Part shown: piece by piece, positions 23,412-33,498 of the stretch | Layout of the letters: each line of letters opens with the position of its first letter | How positions within the stretch are numbered: the stretch's first letter is position 1 | NCBI RefSeq assembly: GCF_000983115.1 | Contig: NZ_CGIH01000013.1 | Coordinates: 41,765 to 105,764, forward strand | DNA: 64,000 nucleotides | Source: Syntrophomonas zehnderi OL-4 | Lineage (GTDB): Bacteria; Bacillota; Syntrophomonadia; Syntrophomonadales; Syntrophomonadaceae | Reading direction: 5' to 3' | Made by a program: the position numbers and the translations under genes | The notes under the pieces: model-generated | Databases searched by the model: none | Seen by the model: only the letters and a program-made list of their open reading frames with translations | What the model was told of the DNA's origin: nothing

Positions 23412-25352
23412 ATGGTAATACTTCAAGCGCAAAAAATTAATGTGTCCTTTGGGGAGCAGGAAGTTCTCCGGGATATCAGTTTAAGTATACAGGCAGGTGA
23501 ACGGGTGGGTTTGGTCGGAGCCAACGGGGTGGGCAAGACTACTCTGTTAAAGTGCCTGGACGGTCAGATGACCCCCGACAGCGGCGAATTAAGCTATGCA
23601 GCAACAGCTGCCAGAGGATACCTGGAACAATTGGCCGACTTTAAAGAAGAATCAACGGTCTGGGAGGTAGTGCTGGAGGGCTATAAGGGAGTGTTGGAGA
23701 AGCGTCGATTACTGCATGAGCTGGAATCGGCTATGAGCCAAGGCGGTCCGGAACTGACCCGAATTATGGACGATTATGCCCGGGTTAGCGAAGCATATGA
23801 ACGAGCTGATGGTTACGCCTGTGAAAACAAGGCCCGGCGTATTTTGATCGGACTGGGTTTCAGTCCGAATGATTTTGACAGCCGGGCCGGCACCCTGAGC
23901 GGAGGTCAGAAAACCCGGTTGAACCTGGGACGTTTGCTGGCCAAATCGCCGGAACTGCTTTTTTTGGATGAGCCAACCAATCATCTGGATATGAATTCAG
24001 TGGAATGGCTGGAGGACTTTTTTATAACCTATCCGGGCACAATCTTGGTAGTATCACATGACCGTCGTTTTTTGGACAAGGTTGCCACCCGTATTCTGGA
24101 TCTGCGCCCGGGTGAGTTGCATTCCTATGCAGGCAACTACAGTCAATTCCTGGAAAAAAGAGCCGCCGAGGATCTGGCCTGGCAGCGGGCATACCGAAAA
24201 CAGCAGGAATACATTCGTCAGACCGAAGCTTATATCCGTCGCTTTAAGGCCGGTATTAAATCCAAACAGGCGCGCGGGCGTCAATCCCAATTGGAACGTT
24301 TGGAACGTATAGCGGCACCTGTCCAAGAAAAGGTGCTAGGCCAGCATTCCCTGGCGATTAAACAGGAAAGCGGTCAGGATGTACTGACCGTTAAGAATAT
24401 ATCCAAATCCTTTGGGGAAAAGCAGATCCTGAAACGTTTGCACCTGCAAATCAAAAAAGGCGAAAAAGTGGCTCTGATTGGTCCTAACGGATGCGGCAAA
24501 ACTACTTTTTTAAAAATTATTAGCCAGCGCCTGGATGCTGATGAAGGTGAAGTAAAAATTGGCAGCCGGGTTAGTATCGGTTATTTCGGGCAGGAATATG
24601 ATGATCTTGAACCTTCCAACACCGTATTGGAAGAGCTTCTCAACCATTTTGAAATAAAGGTGGAGGAAGCCCGGACTGCTTTGGGAACCATGCTTTTCAG
24701 CGGCGACGATGTATTTAAGCTGGTGGGTGACTTAAGCGGCGGGGAAAAAGGAAGGTTGGCTTTTTTAAAACTGCTGTTGGCGGGCGATAACTTTTTGGTT
24801 TTGGATGAACCCACCAATCATCTGGATATAGAAAGCCGTCAGGTGGTGGAGCAGATGCTAAAGGATTATGAAGGAACGTTGCTTATGGTTTCCCATGATC
24901 GCTATTTTGTTGATCAGGTGGCCGAGCGGATCTTAACTATAGAAAACGGTAATATGGAATGTTACGACGGCAATTACAGCTATTATCTGGAGAAAAAGCA
25001 GGCCCAAAAGCAGCTTGTGCAATCCGATAAAAAGGCAGACAGGCAGCAGGTTCTGCGTTCGGAATGGCAAGCCCGCGAGGAAGAAAAGGAACAGCGGCGC
25101 AAAAAACGCTGGCAGCAAAAACAACTGGAAGAGCTGGAAATGCGTATTACGGAACTGGAAGGGCAAAAAACGGATCTGGAAACATCTCTGGCAGACCCAG
25201 CAACTTATAGTGATGATGAAAATGCCCGCGCTGTTACGACTGCCTACCGACAGCTAGAACAAGACCTGGAATCTGCGTATTGCGATTGGGAAAAGCTAAA
25301 CGTGGAACTGGAAGCAAGCGAGACTAAGACTGCTGGTTTAAATCCCCGATAA
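23412..25352 (+). CDS. ABC-F family ATPase
   Basis: 646 residues, two ABC domains and no membrane helices: Walker A GANGVGKTT (~36) and GPNGCGKTT (~358), signatures LSGGQKTRL and LSGGEKGRL, both with LDEPTNHLD. Between the two lies an arginine/lysine-rich linker (~245-300) that in this family touches the ribosomal exit site. The C-terminus (~540-640) is a charged coiled coil. It resembles YdiF/Uup-type translation factors. It is followed 22 bases later by hflX, another ribosome-associated NTPase. Confidence 0.93.
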   Translation: MVILQAQKINVSFGEQEVLRDISLSIQAGERVGLVGANGVGKTTLLKCLDGQMTPDSGELSYAATAARGYLEQLADFKEESTVWEVVLEGYKGVLEKRRLLHELESAMSQGGPELTRIMDDYARVSEAYERADGYACENKARRILIGLGFSPNDFDSRAGTLSGGQKTRLNLGRLLAKSPELLFLDEPTNHLDMNSVEWLEDFFITYPGTILVVSHDRRFLDKVATRILDLRPGELHSYAGNYSQFLEKRAAEDLAWQRAYRKQQEYIRQTEAYIRRFKAGIKSKQARGRQSQLERLERIAAPVQEKVLGQHSLAIKQESGQDVLTVKNISKSFGEKQILKRLHLQIKKGEKVALIGPNGCGKTTFLKIISQRLDADEGEVKIGSRVSIGYFGQEYDDLEPSNTVLEELLNHFEIKVEEARTALGTMLFSGDDVFKLVGDLSGGEKGRLAFLKLLLAGDNFLVLDEPTNHLDIESRQVVEQMLKDYEGTLLMVSHDRYFVDQVAERILTIENGNMECYDGNYSYYLEKKQAQKQLVQSDKKADRQQVLRSEWQAREEEKEQRRKKRWQQKQLEELEMRITELEGQKTDLETSLADPATYSDDENARAVTTAYRQLEQDLESAYCDWEKLNVELEASETKTAGLNPR

Positions 25353-25374
25353 AAAACAAGAGGAGCATTAATGA

Positions 25375-26466
25375 GTGAACGATAATAAACCAGAAAAAGC
25401 GATATTGGTAGGAGTGGAACTTAAAAGCGATGCCGGATTTAACTTTCAGGCATCCCTGCAGGAGCTACAGGCTTTGACTGAAGCTGCGGGGGGTGAGGTT
25501 GCCGCTGTCCTGGTGCAGTCGCGGGAAAGGGTTCATGGGGCGACCTACATAGGCAAGGGCAAACTAGAGGAGCTTAAGCATCTGGCTGCCGAACTGGAAC
25601 CGGATCTGATCATTTTTGACAACGAATTGTCCCCGGTGCAATTGCGTAATTTGGAAGAGGCTTTAAATATTAAAATTATTGACCGTACCATGCTGATCTT
25701 GGATATTTTCAGCCAGCGAGCCAAGTCTAATGAAGGAATTTTGCAGGTGGAACTGGCTCGGCTGCAATACCAGCTGCCCCGTTTAACCGGTCAAGGAGTC
25801 ACCTTGAGCCGTCTGGGAGCCGGCATAGGTACCCGTGGCAGCGGTGAACAGAAACTGGAATTGGACAGGCGGTATATCCGCCAAAGGATTCAGGATATAA
25901 AAAAACGCATGCAAAAGGTGGAAAATACCCGCAAACTGCACCGGGTGCAACGCCAGCGATCCGGAATGAAGCAGGTTTCCCTGGTGGGTTATACCAATGC
26001 CGGCAAATCATCTTTATTTAATACCCTATGTCAAACCGGGCACCGCAGCAAAACAGCTCAGGTAAAAGCCGACCAGCAGCTTTTCCGAACCTTGGATACC
26101 ACGATCAGAAAAATACGCTGGGCAGATCAGAAAGAAATCTTGCTGACCGATACGGTTGGATTTATTCAGAATCTGCCCCACCACCTGGTAGCTGCATTCA
26201 AATCCACCCTGGAGGAAGTAATTGAAGCTGACCTGCTTTTGCACGTGGTGGATATTTCCGATCCTGATGCAGCCGATAAGATCGAAGTAGTGGAAAAGGT
26301 TCTGTGGGAACTCGGAGCTGATTCGGACAGAATAGTTACGGTTTTTAATAAATCAGATCTGCTGCAGGATCCACCGGATAACAGCGGGCCGGCAATTTAC
26401 GTGTCGGCCCGAACCGGACAGGGGATCGATGATTTACTTAAACGCCTGGAAATAATATTGTTTTGA
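25375..26466 (+). CDS. hflX: GTPase HflX
   Basis: 363 residues. The N-terminal HflX domain (GKGKLEEL, LDRTMLILDIFSQRA, LPRLTGQG with LSRLGAGIGTRG) precedes a coiled linker and a TRAFAC GTPase domain with G1 GYTNAGKSS (~206), DTVGFI and NKSDLL. HflX splits stalled 70S ribosomes. The start is GTG 25375. An ATG four bases upstream (25371) opens only a four-codon reading frame that overlaps the start; it might be chance. Confidence 0.93.
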   Translation: MNDNKPEKAILVGVELKSDAGFNFQASLQELQALTEAAGGEVAAVLVQSRERVHGATYIGKGKLEELKHLAAELEPDLIIFDNELSPVQLRNLEEALNIKIIDRTMLILDIFSQRAKSNEGILQVELARLQYQLPRLTGQGVTLSRLGAGIGTRGSGEQKLELDRRYIRQRIQDIKKRMQKVENTRKLHRVQRQRSGMKQVSLVGYTNAGKSSLFNTLCQTGHRSKTAQVKADQQLFRTLDTTIRKIRWADQKEILLTDTVGFIQNLPHHLVAAFKSTLEEVIEADLLLHVVDISDPDAADKIEVVEKVLWELGADSDRIVTVFNKSDLLQDPPDNSGPAIYVSARTGQGIDDLLKRLEIILF

Positions 26467-26825
26467 TTAATGTTTTCGGTTTTAAAAATGTGGCATAAAA
26501 TAGCTATTCATAGCTAAGATGGGATACGGCTTTAGTAGGCGGTGCAATTATAATATACCGCTTACTTTGTGGGGGAAATACCATATATAACGGTTTATTG
26601 GCGGATTTATAACTAAATATATCCATGGACAGCAGGTGCCGGCGAGAGTAAAATTAACATTATTGTTGTAATCCTGAAATTATTTTGATTGCTTTTACGT
26701 AGAAATAATGAAAAGCGTTTTATACTGTTGTCGGCAAAATGCCCTTAATAATAAAAAATCATACTTTAAGGGCAAAATTTTTGGATTTGCTTTTATCAAT
26801 GTGGGGATGGGAGAATTAAAAACGA
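26467..26825 (+). other. Intergenic region before the LCP gene
   Basis: 359 bases, AT-rich. A weak hairpin (AGGCGGT with ACCGCTT, ~26535-26565) is visible. I see no gene, terminator or recognisable riboswitch. Confidence 0.4.
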
Positions 26826-28016
26826 ATGATGCGCAAAAAAGGAACCATATCCATTCTAATTCTGGTGTTTTTAGGTACATTTGCCATTGGAGCACTATTG
26901 GGCGGTCAATTTAAAGGTTTGTTTAAGGACACCATTGCCGAGAAAAATGAAAAGGGCGAGACCATAAACGTACTTTTTATGGGCATAGATGCCCGCGATG
27001 GTGAAAAAAATTCCCGCAGTGATACCATGATCTTGGCTTCTATTGATTCCCAAAACAACAAAGTTGCCATGGTATCCATACCCCGTGATACCAGGATTAA
27101 AAACACCTTTGGGCGTGATGAAAAAATAAACAGTGTAAACTATACCAAAGGACCGGAGGCTGCCTGCAAAGAAGTTGGCAAACTGCTTGATGTCCGGGTT
27201 GAACATTATGTTATTACTAACTTTGATGGTTTCGGGGAAATTGTTGATACTTTGGGCGGGGTAGATATTGATGTGGAGACTAATATGGTGCACCGGGACG
27301 TCAGCTATAGTATAAATCTATCCAAAGGTCATCAACATCTCAACGGGGATCAAGCCCTGCAATATGTGCGCTACCGGGGCGGTCCTACAGCTGACATCGG
27401 TAGAACCCAAAGGCAGCAGAAATTCATTAAAGCTTTGGCGGAGCAGATGTTTCAAACTAATACCATCACCAAACTTCCCAAATTGCTGCCCCAGATCGTA
27501 AAATATGTGGATACTAATATATCCATGCAGGATATGTTACACTTGGCCCAAATCGCCAGAAAAATTGATATCCAAAATATAACCACCCAGACCTTGCCGG
27601 GTTATCCTTATACCGATCCCTCCAGCGGAGCCAGTTACTGGGAGGCTGATAAAACCAAGGCAAAGATTTTGGTCAGTTCTCTTCTGCAGGGGAAGACGTT
27701 TCCCGTGGTCGGTGATCCACCCAGTTGGATAAGCAAGAATCAGAACAAATATAAACCGGTTGATTTACCGTTGCCGGATACCTTGAAAAAAAATGAACCG
27801 GAGCCGAAACCGGATGTAAAAGAGCCTGATACTATCGATGTTCCGGTACCATCCCCGGGAACACCGGGGGACGGCAATACCAATAATCCTGAACCCGATC
27901 CCAACAACCCGGGAGAGGAGCCGGTTAATCCAGATCCAGGAACTCCCTTGCCTCCTGAAGGGAATCCCGGGGGTAACATAAATAGCTCCTTTAAGCCACA
28001 TACAATTAATCCTTAA
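26826..28016 (+). CDS. LytR-CpsA-Psr (LCP) family cell-wall ligase
   Basis: 396 residues. A short cytoplasmic start and one membrane helix (~5-25, ISILILVFLGTFAIGALLGG) are followed by an LCP domain (~50-230) with FMGIDARDGEKNSRSDTM, SIPRDTR and YVRYRGGPTADIGRTQRQQ. LCP enzymes transfer polymers such as teichoic acid or capsule from a lipid carrier to peptidoglycan. The last ~70 residues are Pro/Asp/Asn/Gly-rich, a low-complexity tail probably spanning the wall. A strong terminator follows. Confidence 0.92.
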   Translation: MMRKKGTISILILVFLGTFAIGALLGGQFKGLFKDTIAEKNEKGETINVLFMGIDARDGEKNSRSDTMILASIDSQNNKVAMVSIPRDTRIKNTFGRDEKINSVNYTKGPEAACKEVGKLLDVRVEHYVITNFDGFGEIVDTLGGVDIDVETNMVHRDVSYSINLSKGHQHLNGDQALQYVRYRGGPTADIGRTQRQQKFIKALAEQMFQTNTITKLPKLLPQIVKYVDTNISMQDMLHLAQIARKIDIQNITTQTLPGYPYTDPSSGASYWEADKTKAKILVSSLLQGKTFPVVGDPPSWISKNQNKYKPVDLPLPDTLKKNEPEPKPDVKEPDTIDVPVPSPGTPGDGNTNNPEPDPNNPGEEPVNPDPGTPLPPEGNPGGNINSSFKPHTINP

Positions 28017-28020
28017 AATA

Positions 28021-28060
28021 AAAAAAGGGGGGCCTGCTTTTATCGGGCCCCCCTTTTTTT
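28021..28060 (+). terminator. Intrinsic terminator after the LCP gene
   Basis: GGGGGGCC pairs with GGCCCCCC around an 11-base loop and is followed by seven T. A-rich bases precede it, so it can also serve the convergent gene. Confidence 0.92.
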
Positions 28061-28122
28061 GCCCGGCACTCAGCCTAAGCCGAGCCGGATCAGTTGTATA
28101 CTGCTCCTGCTGAGTGCCAGGC
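28061..28122. repeat. Dispersed inverted repeat (GGCACTCAG family), copy 1
   Basis: Arms GCC-c-GGCACTCAGC and GCTGAGTGCC-a-GGC enclose about 34 bases. The same arms occur at 41112-41168. Both copies sit between convergent genes. Confidence 0.75.
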
Positions 28123-28148
28123 TCTGTTATTCGCGTCTACTTCTTAAC

Positions 28149-28658
28149 CTATTGGTCAATTGAATAGCAGGCGGTGATTTCTCCGAAATACAGGACGTGA
28201 TAGTCATCATTGCCATAAAACTTGGCGCGAATCTCGGAATTTAAATGCTCGGGATCCATAAGCTGCTTAAACAGGATTTGACATTCAAAAACCAGTCCGC
28301 ATTCGCCAATAACCGGACTGGAAATAGTGCGGGCATTTTGAGCGGTTAACCGACATTCGCTGAATTTATCGATGTCACGGCCCGATTTTGTACCGGCAAT
28401 GGCCAGGTCGGATTTTAACTCACCCTGAACCGGCAGGCTAACTGAAAAATCGGAAGATGCTTCCATCAATTGATAGGTATAGCGGGTTTGCCGAACCATT
28501 ACCATTATAACGGGCCTTTGCCATATGTGGCCAATACTGCCCCAGCCGATAGTCATGGTGTTTAATCTGCCCTGGTCTTTTACGGTCAGGAATGCACCGC
28601 GGGGCAACTGGGTAAGAAACTGGGATGCATATTGTTCGTAGGAAATTTCATTTGACAT
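28149..28658 (-). CDS. Flavin reductase family protein
   Basis: 169 residues with an FMN-binding split-barrel pattern (PRGAFLTVKD, TMTIGWGSIG, MVMVRQTRYT, DFSVSLP). Members reduce flavins with NAD(P)H or carry FMN in redox enzymes. It is a single gene with a TTTCC-AGG type ribosome site (GGAAAGGAG upstream of the ATG). Confidence 0.88.
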   Translation of the reverse strand: MSNEISYEQYASQFLTQLPRGAFLTVKDQGRLNTMTIGWGSIGHIWQRPVIMVMVRQTRYTYQLMEASSDFSVSLPVQGELKSDLAIAGTKSGRDIDKFSECRLTAQNARTISSPVIGECGLVFECQILFKQLMDPEHLNSEIRAKFYGNDDYHVLYFGEITACYSIDQ

Positions 28659-29216
28659 GATTAATAGTCTCCTTTCCAGAAATTATTGAACTGTATTCTT
28701 CAAAGCCAACCAGATGGGGATCAGATTTGAGGCTGCTTGCCCAATATCTGCGGGAAGGCTTGGTTAGTTTAATTAAGTATATATCAAACCGGACGTATTT
28801 ATAATATAAATGGGCAAATCCCACAATACTTTCTATTCGTATATGTATTGTATGTTTAATAATAGGTTTCTGTACTGCCCAAGGATCTTTAAAAATTAGG
28901 CATATTGATCTATACAGCTCTTGTAAACCATATAAAAAACTGGGTAAAATAATGTGATTTTTAATATATAAAAATATATTATTGACCGGACGCCTTGGGC
29001 CAAATAAAAAGAGACAAGATTGTAAGGTCAAAACTTAAATCTTAAACTGAAAAAAGTGTAACAATTGTGTATAGGAGTATGCTATTTTTATTTTATGTGC
29101 TATTATTTCGAAAGTAGTATAATGTCAAGTAATGTGTGGTAATGGCAAAAGTTATACAATATTTTACCTGAAATACATTTTTTAGCTCCATTAACGGTAA
29201 AAGGAGGCAGACGCTA
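28659..29216. other. AT-rich intergenic region upstream of the nuo operon
   Basis: 558 bases between divergent genes. TATAAT at 29118-29123 could be the -10 of the nuo promoter, about 95 bases before nuoA; no good -35 is paired with it. A 127-codon minus-strand reading frame here (28648-29031) has no family resemblance and I do not accept it. Confidence 0.4.
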
Positions 29217-29576
29217 TTGTTGGGAGACTATGCTACTATAGGGATTTTTCTACTGTTGACCATCTTGTTTCCACTGGCAGCTTTAGGACTGGCGTGGGTG
29301 GTACGCCCTAAACCATTGCCGGATGAGGAAAAACTGACAACCTATGAATGTGGCGTGGATACCCAGGGACGGACTTGGGTTCGTTTTCGGGTTAACTATT
29401 TTCTATACGCCCTGGTTTTCCTGGCATTTGACATAGAAACTATTTTCCTGTTTCCTTGGGCAGTCAGATTTAAAGCCTTAGGCCTTTTTGCCTTTGTAGA
29501 AATGCTGGTATTTATCGCTATTCTGCTGACAGGGCTGTGGTATGCCTGGAAGGAAGGTGCTTTGGAATGGTATTAA
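29217..29576 (+). CDS. nuoA: NADH-quinone oxidoreductase subunit A
   Basis: 119 residues, three membrane helices, with the conserved loop YECGVDTQG (~40). TTG start after AAGGAGG. Its end overlaps the nuoB start. First gene of an 11-gene complex I operon. Confidence 0.95.
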   Translation: MLGDYATIGIFLLLTILFPLAALGLAWVVRPKPLPDEEKLTTYECGVDTQGRTWVRFRVNYFLYALVFLAFDIETIFLFPWAVRFKALGLFAFVEMLVFIAILLTGLWYAWKEGALEWY

Positions 29577-30055
29577 AATCAATTGAGGAAAATGATGTAG
29601 AGGTATTGGAAAAGCACAATATAATTGTTACCACCTTGGAAAAGGTATGGAACTGGGGACGCGCCCGTTCATTCTGGCCGCTATCTTATGGCTGCAACTG
29701 TTGCCCGATAGAATTGATGGCTGCCGGTGCAGGCCGCTTTGATATTGCCCGCTATGGTTACGAGGTTTTTAGAGCTTCGCCGCGCCAGGCTGATCTATTG
29801 ATCGTGGCTGGGCCGATAACGTTAAAGATGAAACCGGCGGTAGAAAGGGTATATGCCCAGATGCCCGAACCTAAATGGGTGCTGGCCATGGGGAACTGTG
29901 CCACCAGCGGCGGCCCTTTTCGGGATGGTTACAGTGTTTTGCCGGGGGCAGACTCCCTGTTTAAAGTCGATGTCTTTGTCCCGGGGTGCCCGCCGCGGCC
30001 GGAAGCCCTGTTCCACGGACTGTTGGAACTAAAAAAGAAAGTCGAAAGCAGCTAA
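29567..30055 (+). CDS. nuoB: NADH-quinone oxidoreductase subunit B
   Basis: 162 residues; carries the terminal N2 4Fe-4S cluster with adjacent cysteines in [17 protein letters not shown] and PGCPPRPE. The first of the three cysteines (GCNCC) is an addition relative to the usual S/T-x-CC. The ATG at 29567 overlaps nuoA by ten bases. A 135-base gap with a strong hairpin separates it from nuoC. Confidence 0.95.
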   Translation: MVLKSIEENDVEVLEKHNIIVTTLEKVWNWGRARSFWPLSYGCNCCPIELMAAGAGRFDIARYGYEVFRASPRQADLLIVAGPITLKMKPAVERVYAQMPEPKWVLAMGNCATSGGPFRDGYSVLPGADSLFKVDVFVPGCPPRPEALFHGLLELKKKVESS

Positions 30056-30082
30056 TATGACGATATTTTCCCCAGCCGTAAC

Positions 30083-30110
30083 ACCCAACCATCCTTATTG
30101 CTGGTTGGGT
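30083..30110 (+). other. Hairpin in the nuoB-nuoC gap
   Basis: ACCCAACCA pairs perfectly with TGGTTGGGT around ten bases. No T tract follows, so it is more likely an RNA-stability or processing element than a terminator. Confidence 0.55.
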
Positions 30111-30190
30111 ACCTCGGTTATGGGGATCATTAATAATAGAGTGCCTAGTACGGCTTTTGTTTTAATGTCACAGAATTCAGGGGGTTTAAT

Positions 30191-30637
30191 ATGGGCGATT
30201 ACAACCTAGATAAAATGCTTGCAGAATTGCAAAACCTAATGGGGGATAAGCTGGAGTTAAGTGAGGATGCCTTTTTCAATTGGATTCATATCAGCCCGGA
30301 TCAATTGCTGGTGCTGATGGATAAGTTAAAAAACGAATATGGCTTTAATTATTTGGCGAATTTAACTGCTGTGGACTACGGGGAATATTTTGAAATAGTC
30401 TACCACCTGTACTCCATTCCCGCCAACAATAAAACAGGGGTAAAAACCCGGGTTTCCAGAAATCAGGCCCAGGTTGATTCAGTATGCCTAATCTGGCCCA
30501 CAGCCGACTGGCAGGAACGGGAAGTCTACGATTTAATGGGAATTGATTTTAAGGGGCATCCTAACCTGGTGCGGGTATTGCTGCCGGATGATTTTACCGG
30601 TCATCCCCTGCGTAAAGATTTTGAAATGGAGAGGTGA
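30191..30637 (+). CDS. nuoC: NADH-quinone oxidoreductase subunit C
   Basis: 148 residues of the 30-kDa subunit, peripheral arm. Family motifs: NLTAVDYGEYFEIVYHLYS and the C-terminal WQEREVYDLMGIDFKGHPNL with HPLRKDFE. It is not fused to NuoD. Its last base pairs overlap the beginning of nuoD. Confidence 0.95.
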   Translation: MGDYNLDKMLAELQNLMGDKLELSEDAFFNWIHISPDQLLVLMDKLKNEYGFNYLANLTAVDYGEYFEIVYHLYSIPANNKTGVKTRVSRNQAQVDSVCLIWPTADWQEREVYDLMGIDFKGHPNLVRVLLPDDFTGHPLRKDFEMER

Positions 30638-30642
30638 ACATT

Positions 30643-31743
30643 TTGCTAAGGACGGAACAATTTACCATTAATATTGGCCCTCAGCATCCCAGCACCCATG
30701 GGGGATTGCATGTGGAGGCGGTTATGGACGGAGAGTTTATAGTTGATGCCATTGTTCATCTGGGCTATGTGCACCGTTCAGTGGAAAAGATTGCCGAGAG
30801 CCGTACCTATCCACAATATGTTCCCTACACTTCACGTCTGGATTATCTGGCCAGCCATCTGCCTACCCTGGGCTATTGCCAGGCGGTAGAGAAAATGCTC
30901 GGGGTTGCAGTACCGGAGCGGGCTGAATATATACGCATAATCATGGCGGAATTCTCCCGGATAGCATCCCATTTGCTTTTTATCGGCAGTTGCGCCATCG
31001 ACCTGGGGGCTACTACTGGCCTGATTTATTGTCTACGGGACAGGGAACGCATCATGGATATGTTTGAAATGACGAGCGGGCAGAGATTAATTGCTTCGTA
31101 TATGCGAATCGGCGGAGTCAGCGAGGACTTACCGGATACATTTATACCGGCGGCACGCAGTTTTATAGCTGATTTTCCCGAGATGATCGCCGAATATGAT
31201 GGTCTGATTATCGGCAATGAGATACTGCAGGCCCGCTTAAAGGGTGTGGGCAGATTAAATGCCGATGATGCCATTGCTTATGGGGTAAGCGGCCCTAACC
31301 TTAGGGCCTGCGGCATTGACTACGATATCCGCAAAGCTGAGCCCTATGGCATCTACGACCGTTTTGATTTTACTGTCCCTTTAGCCGAAAATGGGGACAG
31401 CTGGGATCGACTGCTGGTGCGCATGGAGGAAATGCAACAAAGTATTCACATCATTGAGCAGGCTTTAAATCAGCTTCCCGAAGGTGAAGTCAAGGCCAAA
31501 GTCCCGCGGATTATTAAACCGGCAGAAGGAATCGAGGTTTATCACCGGATCGAATCATCCAAAGGGGAATTAGGTTACTATATTGTAGCTGATGGCGGCG
31601 AAAAGCCTTATCGCCTGCATGTGCGAGCCCCTTCTTTTATTAATTTGATGGTCTTGCCCATGATCTCCAAAGGCGGCAAGCTGCAGGATATTATAGCTAA
31701 CATCGCTACCCTGGATCCGGTGTTGGGCGAATCAGACCGATAG
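30643..31743 (+). CDS. nuoD: NADH-quinone oxidoreductase subunit D
   Basis: 366 residues of the 49-kDa subunit, evolutionarily related to [NiFe] large subunits and forming the quinone pocket with Nuo[11 protein letters not shown] and [12 protein letters not shown] are at the N-terminus; LDYLASHLP and the C-terminal [10 protein letters not shown] are conserved. I prefer TTG at 30643 (GGAGAGG eight bases before); a GTG at 30634 is too close to that site. Confidence 0.95.
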   Translation: MLRTEQFTINIGPQHPSTHGGLHVEAVMDGEFIVDAIVHLGYVHRSVEKIAESRTYPQYVPYTSRLDYLASHLPTLGYCQAVEKMLGVAVPERAEYIRIIMAEFSRIASHLLFIGSCAIDLGATTGLIYCLRDRERIMDMFEMTSGQRLIASYMRIGGVSEDLPDTFIPAARSFIADFPEMIAEYDGLIIGNEILQARLKGVGRLNADDAIAYGVSGPNLRACGIDYDIRKAEPYGIYDRFDFTVPLAENGDSWDRLLVRMEEMQQSIHIIEQALNQLPEGEVKAKVPRIIKPAEGIEVYHRIESSKGELGYYIVADGGEKPYRLHVRAPSFINLMVLPMISKGGKLQDIIANIATLDPVLGESDR

Positions 31744-31757
31744 AGGAGCGGATAGGT

Positions 31758-32795
31758 ATGGAACATTTTTTTCTAAACATTGCTCATAGCCTTATTGTCT
31801 GGCTGATGGGACTGGGGCTGTCGTCTAAAGGAGCCGACTTGGTTCTTTTGATAGTACAATGGATCTGCATCGTGGCGATCGTTACCATCAACGTTATCGT
31901 CCTGATCTGGCTGGAGCGCAAGGTAGCCGGATTTATGCAGCAGCGTCTAGGGCCTAACCGCTTGGGCCCGGCCGGTATGTTTCAGACCATTGCCGATGCG
32001 ATCAAGCTGTTGACTAAGGAAGATATTATCCCCAGCGCGGCTGACCGCATTATATTTCGCACTGCGCCCATCTTTTTTATCATCATAGCGGTGATGCTTT
32101 ATGTAGTGCTGCCAATGGGAGACGGCATGCAGATTGTGGATCTTAACGTAGGGGTTTTCTATTTTATTTCAGTGGCTTCATTAAGCACCATCTGTCTTTT
32201 AATGGCTGGCTGGGGTTCTAATAACAAGTGGTCCTTGCTAGGGGCAATGCGTTCGGTTGCCCAAATGATAAGCTATGAAATTCCCTTGGCTTTCTCCTTG
32301 CTGGGAGTAATTATGATAGCCGGGTCGCTGAGTTTATCAGATATCGTGGCGGCTCAGAACAATATCTGGTTTATCATTTTGCAACCGGTGGCTTTTATAA
32401 CTTTTTTTATCGCTGCGACCGCCGAACTAAACCGGGGGCCGTTTGATATGCCTGAAGCCGAGCAGGAACTGACGGCGGGTGCTTATACGGAATATACCGG
32501 TATGCGCTGGGCCTTATTTTTCCTGGCTGAGTATACTAACCTGGTAGCTGTGTCCGCACTGGCCTCCACCATGTTTTTGGGCGGCTGGCACGGGCCATGG
32601 CTGCCTTCCTGGATATGGATAATTATAAAAACCTATCTGGTCATGCTGATCTTTATGTGGATGAAATGGACCTTTCCCCGTATTCGCATGGATCACCTGA
32701 TGTCGTTTAGCTGGAAGGTGCTCATTCCGGTAACATTAGCCAATATTTTGGTGACCGGTGCTGGAATCCAGTTCTTGGCGGGAATGGGGTGGTAA
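31758..32795 (+). CDS. nuoH: NADH-quinone oxidoreductase subunit H
   Basis: 345 residues, about eight membrane helices, the subunit that links the peripheral arm to the membrane arm. Motifs: [18 protein letters not shown] and [18 protein letters not shown]. Normal length. It is followed four bases later by nuoI. Confidence 0.95.
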   Translation: MEHFFLNIAHSLIVWLMGLGLSSKGADLVLLIVQWICIVAIVTINVIVLIWLERKVAGFMQQRLGPNRLGPAGMFQTIADAIKLLTKEDIIPSAADRIIFRTAPIFFIIIAVMLYVVLPMGDGMQIVDLNVGVFYFISVASLSTICLLMAGWGSNNKWSLLGAMRSVAQMISYEIPLAFSLLGVIMIAGSLSLSDIVAAQNNIWFIILQPVAFITFFIAATAELNRGPFDMPEAEQELTAGAYTEYTGMRWALFFLAEYTNLVAVSALASTMFLGGWHGPWLPSWIWIIIKTYLVMLIFMWMKWTFPRIRMDHLMSFSWKVLIPVTLANILVTGAGIQFLAGMGW

Positions 32796-32799
32796 GAGG

Positions 32800-33498
32800 A
32801 TGAAAGGTCAAGGATTATTAAAGGGATTATATATCACGCTTAAACGCGCGGTGGGAAAGGATATTACGATTCAGTATCCGGAACAGATGCCTTATTTACA
32901 GGATAGATTCCGGGGTTGTCTGCATTTTGATTACACCAAATGTATAGTCTGTGGTCTTTGCACCAAGGCCTGCCCCAACAACGTTTTAAGCTATGAAAGC
33001 CGACAGGTTGAGGGCAGCAAGAAAAAAGAACTGGTTAGTTATACTATTGATCTGCAATATTGCCTGTTTTGTAATCTATGTGTAGAGGCCTGTCCTACCA
33101 ACACCCTCTACTTTACACACGATTTTGAACTTTCCCGCTATCAGCGGGATCAAATCAAGATCGTCTACGAAATACCAAAAGAGGAGCCGTCAGCCGTAAA
33201 GGTTGATCTTAAAGGGGACGCGCCAGAACCGGATGAGACTAAAAAGGAAAAACAATTGGCGGCTATGACGGCTGCCTTGCAAAAAAATCCGCAAAAAACG
33301 GTGCGCAAAATGGTGGAAAATGATGAGGATGCCGAAATACTGGCCGGGATTTTGTTGGAAGATGAGCAAAAATTAAGCCGTATGGCTGCTTTGATGATTG
33401 CTGACCGGGAAAAAGCTAAAAAAGTAGCCGTGGCTTTTGTGAATAAAGAAAAAAAAGACCGCTTAAAGGGAGGAGGAGCAGAAGATGAGTCTAAATGA
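32800..33498 (+). CDS. nuoI: NADH-quinone oxidoreductase subunit I with extended C-terminus
   Basis: 232 residues. Two 4Fe-4S motifs, CIVCGLCTKACP (~48) and CLFCNLCVEACP (~88), form clusters N6a/N6b. After about residue 145 comes an ~85-residue Lys/Glu-rich tail with no cysteines, longer than the usual NuoI. The tail may bind the unknown electron-input partner, since NuoEFG are missing; this is speculation. The end overlaps nuoJ by 14 bases. Confidence 0.94.
   Translation: MKGQGLLKGLYITLKRAVGKDITIQYPEQMPYLQDRFRGCLHFDYTKCIVCGLCTKACPNNVLSYESRQVEGSKKKELVSYTIDLQYCLFCNLCVEACPTNTLYFTHDFELSRYQRDQIKIVYEIPKEEPSAVKVDLKGDAPEPDETKKEKQLAAMTAALQKNPQKTVRKMVENDEDAEILAGILLEDEQKLSRMAALMIADREKAKKVAVAFVNKEKKDRLKGGGAEDESK

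Noticed and set aside
25371..25386. Upstream mini-frame before hflX as a regulatory leader peptide
   Set aside because: Only four codons overlapping the GTG start; too short to support a claim.
28648..29031. 127-codon minus-strand gene
   Set aside because: AT-rich composition, no family resemblance, overlaps the start of the flavin reductase gene.
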